IMG/VR virus record: IMGVR_UViG_3300049460_000128
Span: 232,595 to 296,594 of that record
Reading direction: 5' to 3' (one strand)
DNA from: a virus
DNA: 64,000 bases
In this document: positions 19,563 through 27,158 of the stretch, in pieces
Position numbering within the stretch: the stretch's first letter is position 1
Layout of the letters: every line of letters starts with the position of its first letter
Notes under the pieces: generated by a model
Told to the model about the DNA's origin: nothing
The model's input: only the letters and a program-made list of their open reading frames with translations
The model's database searches: none
Program-made: the position numbers and the translations under genes

Positions 19563-20642
19563 ATGACCGAAGCCACTACCTCGGAATTGATCGAGCTGGT
19601 AATCAGTTTCGACACCACGGGTTCCATGTATCCATGTCTGGCCGAAGTGCGCCGTCGTGTTGACGAGACCGTCAAACGCCTGTTCGCCGAAATCCCTAAC
19701 CTGCGCATCGGCATCGTTGCCCATGGCGACTATTGCGACGCCGACATCTACGTCACCAAACACCTGCAACTGACCAACGATCCGAACGCTGTTTCCTACT
19801 TCGTGAAGAACGTCGAACGCACCGGCGGCGGCGACTTCCCAGAGTGCTACGAGCTGGTACTCCACGAAGTTGCCAACAAAATGGCATGGACTCCTGGTTC
19901 CAAGCGCGTCCTGGCAATGATCGGTGACGCAACGCCGCACCCGAAAGCCCACAACCCAGGCAAGCTGGACTGGAAAGAAGAACTGAATCGTGTGATCGAC
20001 CAGGGTGTCGTGGTTCACGGCGTTCAAGCAATGAACGTCCACAGCTCCTCGTCCTTCTACCGCGAACTGGCCGACCGCAGCGGCGGCGCCCACCTGAACC
20101 TGAATCAGTTCAACGAAGCCACTGAAATGCTGCTGGCCATGGCCTACCACCAACAAGGTCCTGAAGCGTTCCAGAAATACGAAGAAGAAATCGTGACCAA
20201 GAAGAAAATGACCCGCAGTCTGTCGGGCATCTTCGACAAACTCTCGCGTCGCGATACCACCAGTGGCCGTTACCGCACCATCGATGCCCGTGCCGTTGAC
20301 GCCGGCCGCTTCCAACAGATCGAAGTCGATGCCGACCAACCGATCAAGGACGTGGTTGCAAGCAATGGCCTGGTGTTCAAGACCGGCCGTGGCTTCTACG
20401 AATTCACCAAGCGTGAAACCATCCAGGCCAAGAAAGAAGTCGTTATCCTGGACAAGGAAACCGGCGACATGTACCAGGGCGCCGCGGCGCGCGAAGTGCT
20501 GGGTCTGCCAATCGGCGAAAGCACCGACATTTCGCCGACCTTCGACAAGGCCAAGTACACGGTGTTCGTTCAGTCCACGTCGAACAACCGCAAACTGATC
20601 GGCGGTACGACGTTCCTGTACGAAGTCGACTCGGCCGTGTAA
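19563..20642 (+). CDS. VWA-domain protein
   Basis: 359 residues. Start at MTEATTSELIEL with GGAGAAG upstream. Residues 9-200 form a von Willebrand factor A domain: the MIDAS begins D17-T-T-G-S21, with the distal metal ligand region at TGGGDFPE (about 99-106) and AMIGDATPHP. It resembles the alpha-kinase-associated and eukaryotic-like VWA groups more than integrin-type ones (from memory). The C-terminal 140 residues are Lys-rich and show no kinase motif. GC-rich, codon-optimised sequence (CTG, AAG, ATC) unlike its neighbours suggests high expression or recent acquisition. Single-gene unit ended by a strong terminator. Probably a metal-dependent protein-binding scaffold; partner unknown. Confidence 0.8.
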   Translation: MTEATTSELIELVISFDTTGSMYPCLAEVRRRVDETVKRLFAEIPNLRIGIVAHGDYCDADIYVTKHLQLTNDPNAVSYFVKNVERTGGGDFPECYELVLHEVANKMAWTPGSKRVLAMIGDATPHPKAHNPGKLDWKEELNRVIDQGVVVHGVQAMNVHSSSSFYRELADRSGGAHLNLNQFNEATEMLLAMAYHQQGPEAFQKYEEEIVTKKKMTRSLSGIFDKLSRRDTTSGRYRTIDARAVDAGRFQQIEVDADQPIKDVVASNGLVFKTGRGFYEFTKRETIQAKKEVVILDKETGDMYQGAAAREVLGLPIGESTDISPTFDKAKYTVFVQSTSNNRKLIGGTTFLYEVDSAV

Positions 20643-20656
20643 CCCACGTCGATCTC

Positions 20657-20684
20657 AAAAGCCCAGGACATCCTGGGCTTTTTT
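20657..20684 (+). terminator. Rho-independent terminator
   Basis: AAAAGCCCAGGA/TCCTGGGCTTTTTT hairpin directly after the VWA gene. Confidence 0.85.
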
Positions 20685-20697
20685 ACGACTGTTGATA

Positions 20698-20725
20698 TTG
20701 ATTCATAGCGCCATGGTTGTATCAT
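20698..20725 (+). promoter_or_regulatory. Sigma70-type promoter, leaderless type
   Basis: TTGATT (20698-20703), 16 nt, TATCAT (20720-20725). The ATG at 20731 follows 5 nt later. A TTCAT half-site overlaps the spacer start. Confidence 0.65.
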
Positions 20726-20730
20726 GAGGC

Positions 20731-20991
20731 ATGATTACATTTGAACTACTTAATTGGCCTGAAACATCAGAACTGGATGAAGCTTTGGACTATCTCAATA
20801 TCACGGCATATTGGGTTTCAGGTTTTGAAGATTTTGGTGGTTATCAAATGAGTACTCGATATGTCTGGATCGAATATATTCGTTTCGCAAATGACAGTGA
20901 TGCGGCCCTGTTTGTTCTAACATATGGTGATAAATACCAGCCACAAAAAACCGATCGTGAGATCAAACATGGAATCACCCCATACTACTAA
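20731..20991 (+). CDS. DAxLF-motif small protein (member 1)
   Basis: 86 residues. Belongs to a lineage of about twenty small proteins in this window that share a C-terminal signature; here FANDSDAALFVLTYGD (about residues 60-75). The preceding YVWIEYIRF looks like a beta strand and the signature like a helix. No known domain recognised. No ribosome site; probably translated from a leaderless mRNA. The stop shares one base with the next start (TAATG), and the next gene is also a family member. Confidence 0.7.
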   Translation: MITFELLNWPETSELDEALDYLNITAYWVSGFEDFGGYQMSTRYVWIEYIRFANDSDAALFVLTYGDKYQPQKTDREIKHGITPYY

Positions 20992-21263
20992 TGACAACAT
21001 TCAAAGTTTATCACGAACTAGACGTGCGCCGCTGGCGAAAAGACGAAGTAGAACAACAAGTCGGTAATGCACTGGAATTCAATTCATATAAGGTCTATAT
21101 CGATGAATTGGCTGGCTGCTATATGGCTATCACTATGATTCAATTTAGTGATGAAGATGATGCCGTAATGTTCCGCTTAAAGTATGGCGATACCTGGAAT
21201 GCATCAGCCATGTTGGCCTCAGAGTTCCGTGAAGGTCACAAAAGGTCATACGTGGGAGGCTAA
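20991..21263 (+). CDS. DAxLF-motif small protein (member 2)
   Basis: 90 residues. Signature FSDEDDAVMFRLKYGD at about 60-75, followed by 15 basic/aromatic residues. The preceding strand is CYMAITMIQF. It is one of the members closest to the consensus. Translationally coupled to member 1 by a one-base overlap. Function unknown. Confidence 0.7.
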   Translation: MTTFKVYHELDVRRWRKDEVEQQVGNALEFNSYKVYIDELAGCYMAITMIQFSDEDDAVMFRLKYGDTWNASAMLASEFREGHKRSYVGG

Positions 21264-21317
21264 TGTTCATTTGTCCAAAAAGTTGATAAATACAATATCA
21301 ACCTCGAGGACACTTCC

Positions 21318-21527
21318 ATGAAGCTTTTCGCTATATCGGCCCTGTGTGCTTTGATTCTCATAAGTATCATCGTACTGTCTGGCTGCGCTCAATCAATCAT
21401 CCCAACCCCAACTCCATTCACCACCGGCGAAGAAGTCCAACCAGTTAAGGGTTGCTTGATGCTGCGTGAAGAAGTTGAAAAGTACAATGCCAAGCATCCT
21501 CAATCACCCAAGAAGGCGGATTGCTAA
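21318..21527 (+). CDS. Small lipoprotein
   Basis: 69 residues. Signal MKLFAISALCALILISIIVLSGC with lipobox VLSGC, so the mature protein is about 46 residues anchored by Cys23, Pro/Thr-rich at first (SIIPTPTPFTTGEEVQPVKG), ending KKADC. GAGGACAC ribosome site. Its stop overlaps the ATG of the transglutaminase-like peptidase gene, so the two are co-translated and may act together in the envelope (inference). Confidence 0.7.
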   Translation: MKLFAISALCALILISIIVLSGCAQSIIPTPTPFTTGEEVQPVKGCLMLREEVEKYNAKHPQSPKKADC

Positions 21528-21913
21528 TGGACATTATTCACGACACCTTGGCTGAGATTCATAAACGAGTCTACGGCCATTTCACTTACCAGACAGATCT
21601 GGAACAATACGGCGTGCTGGAAAAGTGGGTTATGCCCACTGATACATTCCAGGATTTCAAGGGCGACTGTGAAGATTTTGCCCTTGCTTGCCGTAAACTC
21701 TGCACCGCATCCACCAACCCATTGCTGCCAACCCGTTTGGTGGTTTGTACTATTGATGGCGAAGGGCATTGCGTTCTGGAATGCCAGGGCTGGATCATGT
21801 GCTGCAATCAGAAGACTCTCATGAGCCGCGATCAGTTGGCAAAAGAAGGTTACGAATGGCTGTATATCAGTGGCTTCCATCCCAACGATGCTTGGCACAA
21901 AATTACAGGTTGA
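21527..21913 (+). CDS. Transglutaminase-like cysteine peptidase (BTLCP type)
   Basis: 128 residues. Residues 44-57 read FKGDCEDFALACRK, the catalytic-Cys signature of bacterial transglutaminase-like cysteine peptidases (C48 in GDCEDF), with the probable His at H81 in GEGHCVLEC. A Trp at 34 and the LVVCT strand fit the family. BTLCP proteins act as periplasmic or cytoplasmic proteases in bacteria (LapG is one) and short forms are common in phages. I start at ATG 21527 (TAATG with the lipoprotein gene) and not at the in-frame TTG two codons earlier. No signal peptide. Substrate unknown. Confidence 0.75.
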   Translation: MDIIHDTLAEIHKRVYGHFTYQTDLEQYGVLEKWVMPTDTFQDFKGDCEDFALACRKLCTASTNPLLPTRLVVCTIDGEGHCVLECQGWIMCCNQKTLMSRDQLAKEGYEWLYISGFHPNDAWHKITG

Positions 21914-21938
21914 TTTTTGTTCATTTGTCAACTATAAT
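21910..21938 (+). promoter_or_regulatory. Sigma70-type promoter
   Basis: TTGATT (21910-21915), 17 nt containing TTCATTTG, perfect TATAAT (21933-21938). Drives the gene at 21966. Confidence 0.75.
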
Positions 21939-21965
21939 TCACATATTAGGTCAACAGGAGTGCAT

Positions 21966-22088
21966 ATGAACAACGAACAAATTGTTTATCCGAAATACGG
22001 TAATGCCATTGACAACATGCTGTGCGTCTATGGTGGTGCAACCCTGGTGGCCATCTGCATGACGATCTATACGTTAATTCATGTATAA
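21966..22088 (+). CDS. Tiny membrane protein
   Basis: 40 residues (MNNEQIVYPKYGNAIDNMLC...). One membrane segment spans about residues 18-38 (MLCVYGGATLVAICMTIYTLI). CAGGAG ribosome site 6 nt upstream and a strong promoter. Overlaps the next gene by 8 nt. Function unknown. Confidence 0.6.
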   Translation: MNNEQIVYPKYGNAIDNMLCVYGGATLVAICMTIYTLIHV

Positions 22089-22302
22089 CATTTGGCAACG
22101 CGAATACGAGTTTGCCATTCAGGTAAAACTCCCAACTGAATCACGCACAACAAGTCATACGGATTGGTTGCGTGAAAATGTTGGTCATGAAAATCTTGAT
22201 TGGGCCTATGGCTTCGTCACAGCCACACTGGATGTTATCGTCTATCAATTCTACTTCCGCGACGAAGGCGACTTAGCTCGTTTCAAGCTGGCAATGTTGT
22301 AA
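22081..22302 (+). CDS. DAxLF-motif small protein (member 3)
   Basis: 73 residues. Divergent signature FRDEGDLARFKLAML at the extreme C-terminus, preceded by the strand LDVIVYQFYF. The conserved Ala is shifted one position. The start lies inside the upstream membrane-protein gene. Confidence 0.6.
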   Translation: MYNIWQREYEFAIQVKLPTESRTTSHTDWLRENVGHENLDWAYGFVTATLDVIVYQFYFRDEGDLARFKLAML

Positions 22303-22394
22303 TCAAAATAATATTGATCCAGATACGTAATACGTGCCTAATATTACGGTGGTGTGGCTACATCCCGCAGTCATACCTTTCCATTAGAGGACGT

Positions 22395-22589
22395 ATGACT
22401 AAAAATATCAAACTCGTTGTGATAGCTGTTCTGGCTATCCTCTTTATCTGGGCAGGCTTCTCAATCAAGGAAGCTTGGACTCATGTATCCACACAAGCGG
22501 AACAAAGCACCATGCTGATGTGGACTGTGGGTTGGCTGTTGTCGCCAGCTGCCACCGCTGCCTTGTTGAAAATCCTTACAGACGAATAA
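22395..22589 (+). CDS. Small membrane protein
   Basis: 64 residues. One clear membrane segment (about 6-24, LVVIAVLAILFIWAGFSI) and a second hydrophobic stretch near 42-58 (MWTVGWLLSPAATAALL). GAGGACGT ribosome site. No family recognised. Confidence 0.6.
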   Translation: MTKNIKLVVIAVLAILFIWAGFSIKEAWTHVSTQAEQSTMLMWTVGWLLSPAATAALLKILTDE

Positions 22590-22631
22590 TCGTGCTACAA
22601 TACGGTTTTGAGCAATTGCGAAAGGATGAGT

Positions 22632-23009
22632 ATGACCTGGAATGCAGAGCAATACCTGAAAGGTCAGCACATACGGCAATTGCTTCAACTCCGCAATGCT
22701 TGCCATAAGTTCAATGGCTACTACGATATCTGCGACCATAGCGGTTGTGTGGTGACTATCGATCAAGTATTGGCGGAACTCAACACGCGGCCACACTTGG
22801 CACGTGGTAAAGAAGCTAAACTGTTGCGGCGGCTCATGGCAGAAAATCGCATGACTGACGAGCAAGTGCGGGCAATTCCAAAATTCGCGACCATGTTGGC
22901 ACAAGCGCAACCACGTCGTGTTGTATCGGCCGAAACATACAATCAGTACAAAATGGCTGCTCCTGAATGCTGGGTGACCAAAAAGATGATTGTATTGCCT
23001 AAGCCATGA
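22632..23009 (+). CDS. Unknown protein, 125 aa
   Basis: Starts MTWNAEQYLKGQH; AAAGGA sits upstream of this ATG, which decides it over the earlier in-frame TTG. Basic and mostly helical. DICDHSGC resembles half of a metal site (Cys-x2-His-x2-Cys) but no second pair is obvious. Ends in the ATGA overlap with the next gene, a DAxLF family member. Confidence 0.55.
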   Translation: MTWNAEQYLKGQHIRQLLQLRNACHKFNGYYDICDHSGCVVTIDQVLAELNTRPHLARGKEAKLLRRLMAENRMTDEQVRAIPKFATMLAQAQPRRVVSAETYNQYKMAAPECWVTKKMIVLPKP

Positions 23010-23293
23010 GCCGCATGGTTTATTTCGCAGATGGTGCCCCGATGGAACCAGCCTGGCGTCATTTACCGTTCTTTGACATAGCCGTTCATTCGATCAATGA
23101 TAAGTTGAATATTGATGAATACAAGGAAATGATCGACTTCCTTGGCACCACGTCTAGTAGGACGTTGAGATTCCAGATACCTGGTGATATTTGGAATATT
23201 GATGTGATTCGTTATTTCTTTGATGATGACGAAAGCAAGGCTGTATTCCGGTTAAAGTATTACCAGCTTGAATACGTGACTCTTCCACCATAA
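23006..23293 (+). CDS. DAxLF-motif small protein (member 4)
   Basis: 95 residues. Signature FDDDESKAVFRLKYYQ, with Ala displaced by one, preceded by WNIDVIRYF. The N-terminal half has FFDIAVHSINDKLNIDEYKEM. ATGA coupling to the upstream gene. Confidence 0.6.
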   Translation: MSRMVYFADGAPMEPAWRHLPFFDIAVHSINDKLNIDEYKEMIDFLGTTSSRTLRFQIPGDIWNIDVIRYFFDDDESKAVFRLKYYQLEYVTLPP

Positions 23294-23298
23294 ATAGC

Positions 23299-23327
23299 TT
23301 GACGATGTGGTAAAGTAATACTATACT
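23299..23327 (+). promoter_or_regulatory. Sigma70-type promoter for tRNA pair
   Basis: TTGACG (23299-23304), 17 nt, TATACT (23322-23327), ending 14 nt before the first tRNA. Confidence 0.7.
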
Positions 23328-23341
23328 GTCTTGCAACATTT

Positions 23342-23420
<79 letters not shown>

Positions 23421-23423
23421 TTT

Positions 23424-23498
23424 GGACCGTTAGCTCAGGGGCAGAGCGCAGAACTCATAATTCTAGGGTCACTGGTTCGAAACCAGTACGGTTCACCA
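23424..23498 (+). tRNA. tRNA with CAU anticodon, Met-like
   Basis: Acceptor GGACCGT/ACGGTTC, D stem GCTC/GAGC, anticodon loop CTCATAA (CAT), T arm ACTGG-TTCGAAA-CCAGT, encoded CCA. The top pair of the anticodon stem (C27-A43) is mismatched. GGGTCAC in the variable region resembles elongator tRNA-Met. It lacks the C1-A72 mismatch and GGG/CCC stem of initiators. Only 3 nt separate it from the first tRNA, so the two are one transcript. Confidence 0.82.
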
Positions 23499-23505
23499 TT
23501 CCATA

Positions 23506-23850
23506 TCATCCAACATTAAATTGTTGGACATTTCCCGTAATATTATCAACACTCCACGCACTTCCATCCAGATCTTCAACATCTGTGATCGTCACCCCAT
23601 TCGCATCGGCTGACTGTTTAATGGTCGTCAAGGCCTTGACCAAAACGTCATGGGTCAGTTGACCGTTTGAACTTACTGCCACACTAAAGACTGTTGTGCC
23701 ACTTGCTGTTTGCGTAGTGGTAAATTGTCCCGGTGCTGGCTTGGCATCATGCCCTTCTTTCCAACGAGCTTGTTTGAGTGCGGCCTTGACATTGTCGACG
23801 TATTGCTCAGGTGATAAATTTTCTGCTTCGATGAGTTCGTGATATCGCAT
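23506..23850 (-). CDS. Unknown late protein, isolated on minus strand
   Basis: 114 residues (MRYHELIEAENLSPEQYVDN...). TGGAG ribosome site and a late promoter 21 nt upstream. The N-terminal 35 residues are helical, the middle is a Thr/Ser-rich hairpin (FTTTQTASGTTVFSVAVSS) and the C-terminal part reads like a small beta domain. It is the only minus-strand gene between 19.4 and 54.3 kb, so possibly a virion protein expressed late (inference). A much longer frame continues upstream on this strand but is antisense to the ATPase gene and lacks support. Confidence 0.65.
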   Translation of the reverse strand: MRYHELIEAENLSPEQYVDNVKAALKQARWKEGHDAKPAPGQFTTTQTASGTTVFSVAVSSNGQLTHDVLVKALTTIKQSADANGVTITDVEDLDGSAWSVDNITGNVQQFNVG

Positions 23851-23870
23851 ATAGTCTCCAGATCTTTTGA

Positions 23871-23878
23871 TATTTATT
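23871..23878 (-). promoter_or_regulatory. T4-type late promoter AATAAATA
   Basis: One mismatch to TATAAATA, 21 nt before the start at 23850. Confidence 0.55.
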
Positions 23879-23902
23879 GTCAGTAAGTTGAAAAATGCCA
23901 GT

Positions 23903-23931
23903 TTGGCATAATCAACTTTACACGCTATAGT
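23903..23931 (+). promoter_or_regulatory. Sigma70-type promoter with palindrome at -35
   Basis: TTGGCA (23903-23908), 17 nt, TATAGT (23926-23931). ATGCCA-GTT-TGGCAT (23895-23909) overlaps the -35 box and could be an operator. Confidence 0.6.
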
Positions 23932-23973
23932 TTGATCTGGCAACAACGCCATGCAACTACAAACAACAACAAC

Positions 23974-25071
23974 ATGTCTAAAGTATTTTTGGAAAAAGGC
24001 CCGATCTATACCGTGGCCGATCGCGAGAGCATGACTTATCTGGACAAACTGCCTAGCGGCAATTTCCTGATCAAGTTCTCCCCATTCATGGGTGGTTACT
24101 ACTTCGAGAAGATTGAATCCTTCACGATGGACCACAAAGTGTATGGCAATACCAATCGTCATGCTGATCGCATCCTGGCAACCTTCAAGGATCGTCCGGC
24201 AAGTACTGGCGTGCTGTTGAGCGGCGAAAAAGGTTCGGGCAAAACTCTGCTGGCAAAACGCATCTCCATGGATGCAGCAGCGGCAGAAGACGTGCCAACC
24301 CTGATCATCAACACCCCGCTGCACGGTGACGAGTTCAATCAGTTCATCCAAGAACTGAAACAACCAGCAATCCTGCTGTTCGACGAGTTCGAGAAAGTGT
24401 ACGATCGCGAACAACAAGACAGCATCCTGACCCTGCTGGACGGCGTTTTCGCATCCAAGAAGCTGTTCGTGATGACCTGCAACGAAGTGCATCGCATCAA
24501 CGACTACATGCGTAACCGCCCAGGTCGTATCTTCTACGCCATCAACTTCGAAGGTCTGGACGCCGCATTCATCCGTGAATACTGCGAAGACAATCTGGCT
24601 AACAAAGCCAACATCGAATCGGTGTGCCGTGCTGCTGTGATGTTCGATCGCTTCAACTTCGACATCCTGAAAGCACTCGTGGAAGAGATGAATCGCTACA
24701 ACGAGACCGCCAGCGAAGCACTGGAACTCCTGAACGCGAAACCATACGGCGACGCCCAAGTGTTCGACATTGACATGAACGTGCGTGGCACTCAGATCCC
24801 TGCCAAATACCTGTATCCTGAACAGATCCACGGTATGCCTCTGCAACACGACGAACTGGATATCGATATCAATCACTATCCAATGACCCAAGCAGAGCAG
24901 GACGACGACGACACCACGGAAAGCGCATTCGACGGCGAACAGAAGTTCAACCAGAACAACCTGGTATCGCATGACATGGTCAAAGGCGTGTACGTGTACA
25001 ACAACGGCGAATCGGTCATGACCTTGACCCGCCGCGTGAACGTGAAGAACGACTTCCGTCGCTTCCTGTAA
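23974..25071 (+). CDS. AAA+ ATPase
   Basis: 365 residues. Walker A G84-EKGSGKT-91, Walker B ILLFDEFEK at 133-141, sensor 1 in FVMTCNE and a probable arginine finger in RNRPGR. One AAA+ module covers about residues 55-240; the C-terminal 120 residues are acidic with a disordered DDDDTTESAFDGEQ stretch and end in a basic RRVNVKNDFRRFL. Related single-module ATPases occur in T4-superfamily phages without an agreed role. There is no ribosome site; the leader is CAAC/ACAAC repeats (23938-23973). Single-gene unit. Remodelling of a protein or nucleoprotein complex is likely; the target is unknown. Confidence 0.85.
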   Translation: MSKVFLEKGPIYTVADRESMTYLDKLPSGNFLIKFSPFMGGYYFEKIESFTMDHKVYGNTNRHADRILATFKDRPASTGVLLSGEKGSGKTLLAKRISMDAAAAEDVPTLIINTPLHGDEFNQFIQELKQPAILLFDEFEKVYDREQQDSILTLLDGVFASKKLFVMTCNEVHRINDYMRNRPGRIFYAINFEGLDAAFIREYCEDNLANKANIESVCRAAVMFDRFNFDILKALVEEMNRYNETASEALELLNAKPYGDAQVFDIDMNVRGTQIPAKYLYPEQIHGMPLQHDELDIDINHYPMTQAEQDDDDTTESAFDGEQKFNQNNLVSHDMVKGVYVYNNGESVMTLTRRVNVKNDFRRFL

Positions 25072-25090
25072 CTAGCAAGGTTGTAGTAAG

Positions 25091-25143
25091 ACAACATTCA
25101 TCTTTAGTTCAACATTGACTTTAGATGAATGTTGTAGTAATAT
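25091..25143 (+). promoter_or_regulatory. Promoter with 13 bp inverted-repeat operator
   Basis: TTGACT (25115-25120), 17 nt, TAATAT (25138-25143). ACAACATTCATCT (25091-25103) and its perfect inverse (25123-25135) straddle the -35 box. TTGTAGTAA is also directly repeated at 25081 and 25132. Confidence 0.7.
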
Positions 25144-25173
25144 GGCTTCTAGTGTTATACCTAGGAGACAAAA

Positions 25174-25473
25174 GTGAGCGAGTTTTATCTGCGTACCGGC
25201 CGTGAATGTTTTGTTATCATGCCATCTGGCATCGCTCATCAGTGGCAATTACGGGAAAATTGCTCGTTTACAGACGATGACCTGATGTTTATACCAGGGC
25301 AACGTGAACTGTTCAATCCCCGCTTCAAACGCCTGCCTTGCATCCAGCAAGCACGCGCCAAACAAATGAACCAACACGACTATTATACTGTCTTCCTCCG
25401 TGAAGCACGTCATTCGGGTGAAACGTATTTGCTCGCCGTACACTTGACGGAAAACGATACTGACGACGATTGA
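25174..25473 (+). CDS. Unknown protein, 99 aa
   Basis: GTG start with TAGGAGACAAAA upstream. Alternating beta strands (ECFVIMPSGIAHQWQLRE, ETYLLAVHLTE) with a basic middle (FNPRFKRLPCIQQARAKQ) and an acidic end. No family recognised. Its promoter carries the strongest inverted repeat in the region, so it is probably under tight control. Confidence 0.55.
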   Translation: MSEFYLRTGRECFVIMPSGIAHQWQLRENCSFTDDDLMFIPGQRELFNPRFKRLPCIQQARAKQMNQHDYYTVFLREARHSGETYLLAVHLTENDTDDD

Positions 25474-25507
25474 TTGCTGTATAATGGTGCTTTATTGGAG
25501 TCTATAA

Positions 25508-25855
25508 ATGCCTCATAAACAAGTAGCTGCGGATTTGGCAAAAGCGAAATCACTCAATCTCGTGGACATCGATCGCTGGAGCGAAGGGATGGACCACCAT
25601 CCTATGTCTGAACGCAGCATCCGCTTCATAGCTGCTGAAGGCACCATGGACATTAGTGTGGGTGGCGACGGCGATGACGGTGAAACAATGATGTTCGTCC
25701 TGGATGCTTTCTGGGAAAGTAAGCCCGACATTAAAGTGTCACCAGACGTCATAAGCCGTCACCTGGCAGCAGCAAATCTGAAAGATGACCCCAACGTCAT
25801 TGCTGCCTTGAAAGCAATATTCCTTGAAGTTGACCTAACCTTGGTAGTCGAATGA
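25508..25855 (+). CDS. Unknown protein at head of the small-protein array
   Basis: 115 residues. TTGGAG ribosome site, TATAAT at 25480-25485. Acidic, with a GGDGDDGETMMFVLDAF segment. No family recognised. The stop overlaps the next start (ATGATCG), so it leads the coupled run of DAxLF-motif genes. Confidence 0.55.
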   Translation: MPHKQVAADLAKAKSLNLVDIDRWSEGMDHHPMSERSIRFIAAEGTMDISVGGDGDDGETMMFVLDAFWESKPDIKVSPDVISRHLAAANLKDDPNVIAALKAIFLEVDLTLVVE

Positions 25856-26097
25856 TCGTCGCATTCCGACTGCGATTCCCCAAGCCAACTGACACAGTTG
25901 ATATTCAGACGGATATGAACAAATGGTTGGAAGAGATTAGCGGCCTTAATACATTCGATCGGTGGCACTGGAACCCTCTCGGGATTACTCAACCACAATT
26001 CCGCGACTGGGAACTGCAAATTCCAGACGAAGAAATTTCGGTTACATTCAAAATTCGATGGTCTGAATACGTGACTGATAGTCGGAGCATAAAATGA
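25852..26097 (+). CDS. DAxLF-motif small protein (member 5, divergent)
   Basis: 81 residues. Signature degenerate but alignable: IPDEEISVTFKIRWSE, preceded by the strand FRDWELQ. The N-terminal strand MIVAFRLRFPKP and a WLEEISG helix fit the family outline. ATGA overlaps at both ends. Confidence 0.55.
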   Translation: MIVAFRLRFPKPTDTVDIQTDMNKWLEEISGLNTFDRWHWNPLGITQPQFRDWELQIPDEEISVTFKIRWSEYVTDSRSIK

Positions 26098-26306
26098 TCA
26101 CTCATCCCGCAGCACCAGACTGGTTTTCCTGCACACTTGATGCCAAACATCTACCCGCTATCCACGCTTGGATGACCGAACATCAAACCAATGAACTGTC
26201 GGTTCATCTTATGAAAACCGACAAGCAGGTATTCGTTTTCTTTAAAGACGAAGCATTGGCAGCAGTATTCAAACTGGCGTTCATTGATCACATCCTACCA
26301 GAATAG
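26094..26306 (+). CDS. DAxLF-motif small protein (member 6)
   Basis: 70 residues, among the shortest. Signature FKDEALAAVFKLAFID preceded by KQVFVF. Coupled to member 5 by ATGA. Confidence 0.62.
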   Translation: MITHPAAPDWFSCTLDAKHLPAIHAWMTEHQTNELSVHLMKTDKQVFVFFKDEALAAVFKLAFIDHILPE

Positions 26307-26310
26307 CATA

Positions 26311-26339
26311 TTGCTAGAGTGTAAATAAGGCTTTACACT
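26311..26339 (+). promoter_or_regulatory. Sigma70-type promoter
   Basis: TTGCTA (26311-26316), 17 nt, TACACT (26334-26339). The ATG at 26348 follows 8 nt later, close to leaderless. Confidence 0.45.
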
Positions 26340-26347
26340 TTAATACT

Positions 26348-26563
26348 ATGATACCCCTTTGTACCTATATCCTACTCTCACTCGTAAGCTTCATTTATCT
26401 ACTGGTCAAATATAACAGCTGGTTTCTCAACATCTTCCGCAAGTGGAATAAACAGAACGCCAAGTTTATTCTCATGGTTGCAACTTTCATCTACATAATA
26501 TCGCCAGTCGTATCTGTGATTGAAATCACAAACGCTATCTGGCAATATCAGAAATCCCTATAA
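26348..26563 (+). CDS. Two-span membrane protein
   Basis: 71 residues. Membrane segments at about 4-24 (LCTYILLSLVSFIYLLVKY) and 40-62 (KFILMVATFIYIISPVVSVI), linked by a basic loop (FRKWNKQNAK), so probably both termini face the same side. No ribosome site. Sits inside the DAxLF gene run. Holin-like topology is possible but position argues against it. Confidence 0.55.
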   Translation: MIPLCTYILLSLVSFIYLLVKYNSWFLNIFRKWNKQNAKFILMVATFIYIISPVVSVIEITNAIWQYQKSL

Positions 26564-26592
26564 GGAACTTGAAGTCATGTTAAAGTGGCTTC

Positions 26593-26880
26593 ATGACCAA
26601 AATCCCACTCCATATTGTACCATTTGATATTCATGCGAAAGCTATGGGTAAGAAGCATGACGACATGCTCAAATGGATTAGCTGGCCACACAACCTGGAC
26701 CCGCAATATGTGCTTGAGGTTAAACATTATGGATTCAACCTCTCCGATTTGTTTCCACAAATGAAGCAAATTGCCGACTGGATGACTTGCAACCAAATGA
26801 CTCATTGGCCCATGTATGGCCGGCATCGCATTTACCTAATGGAACAAGACGTAGTCCAATTGAAACTAACATGGTTATAA
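26593..26880 (+). CDS. DAxLF-motif small protein (member 7, divergent)
   Basis: 95 residues. Signature shortened: LMEQDVVQLKLTWL, at the very C-terminus after RHRIY. TAAAGT lies 6 nt before the ATG. The next member starts within its last ten bases. Confidence 0.55.
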   Translation: MTKIPLHIVPFDIHAKAMGKKHDDMLKWISWPHNLDPQYVLEVKHYGFNLSDLFPQMKQIADWMTCNQMTHWPMYGRHRIYLMEQDVVQLKLTWL

Positions 26881-27158
26881 CTTTCACTACACACACGGAG
26901 TTCACCCAAGAATTGAGGTGGTGGGATGCTGTGAAGAACAGGCACGATGCCTTTATACCCAAAGTAATAGCTGAATTCTCATTTGAAGACTACGAGACCT
27001 ATTTCAACTCTGGGAAACGTCCCACACAATGGCTTCACGATAATAATCGCCCATATTGCATGTATCGCACCCCAGATCCTAATTTTGTGGGCACCGGTAC
27101 GGTTCAAGTTTATCTAGCAAGTGAAGACGATGCAGTTATGTGGAGATTGACCCTGTGA
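26871..27158 (+). CDS. DAxLF-motif small protein (member 8)
   Basis: 95 residues. Signature LASEDDAVMWRLTL at the C-terminus, preceded by GTVQVY. Trp replaces Phe. Starts 10 nt before the stop of member 7. Confidence 0.62.
   Translation: MVITFTTHTEFTQELRWWDAVKNRHDAFIPKVIAEFSFEDYETYFNSGKRPTQWLHDNNRPYCMYRTPDPNFVGTGTVQVYLASEDDAVMWRLTL

Noticed and set aside
23851-24972. Upstream extension of the minus-strand gene at 23506-23850
   Set aside because: Antisense to the AAA+ ATPase; the internal Met at 23850 has a ribosome site and a late promoter.
26348-26563. Holin
   Set aside because: Two-span topology fits, but it sits in an early small-protein array without an endolysin, so I call it only a membrane protein.
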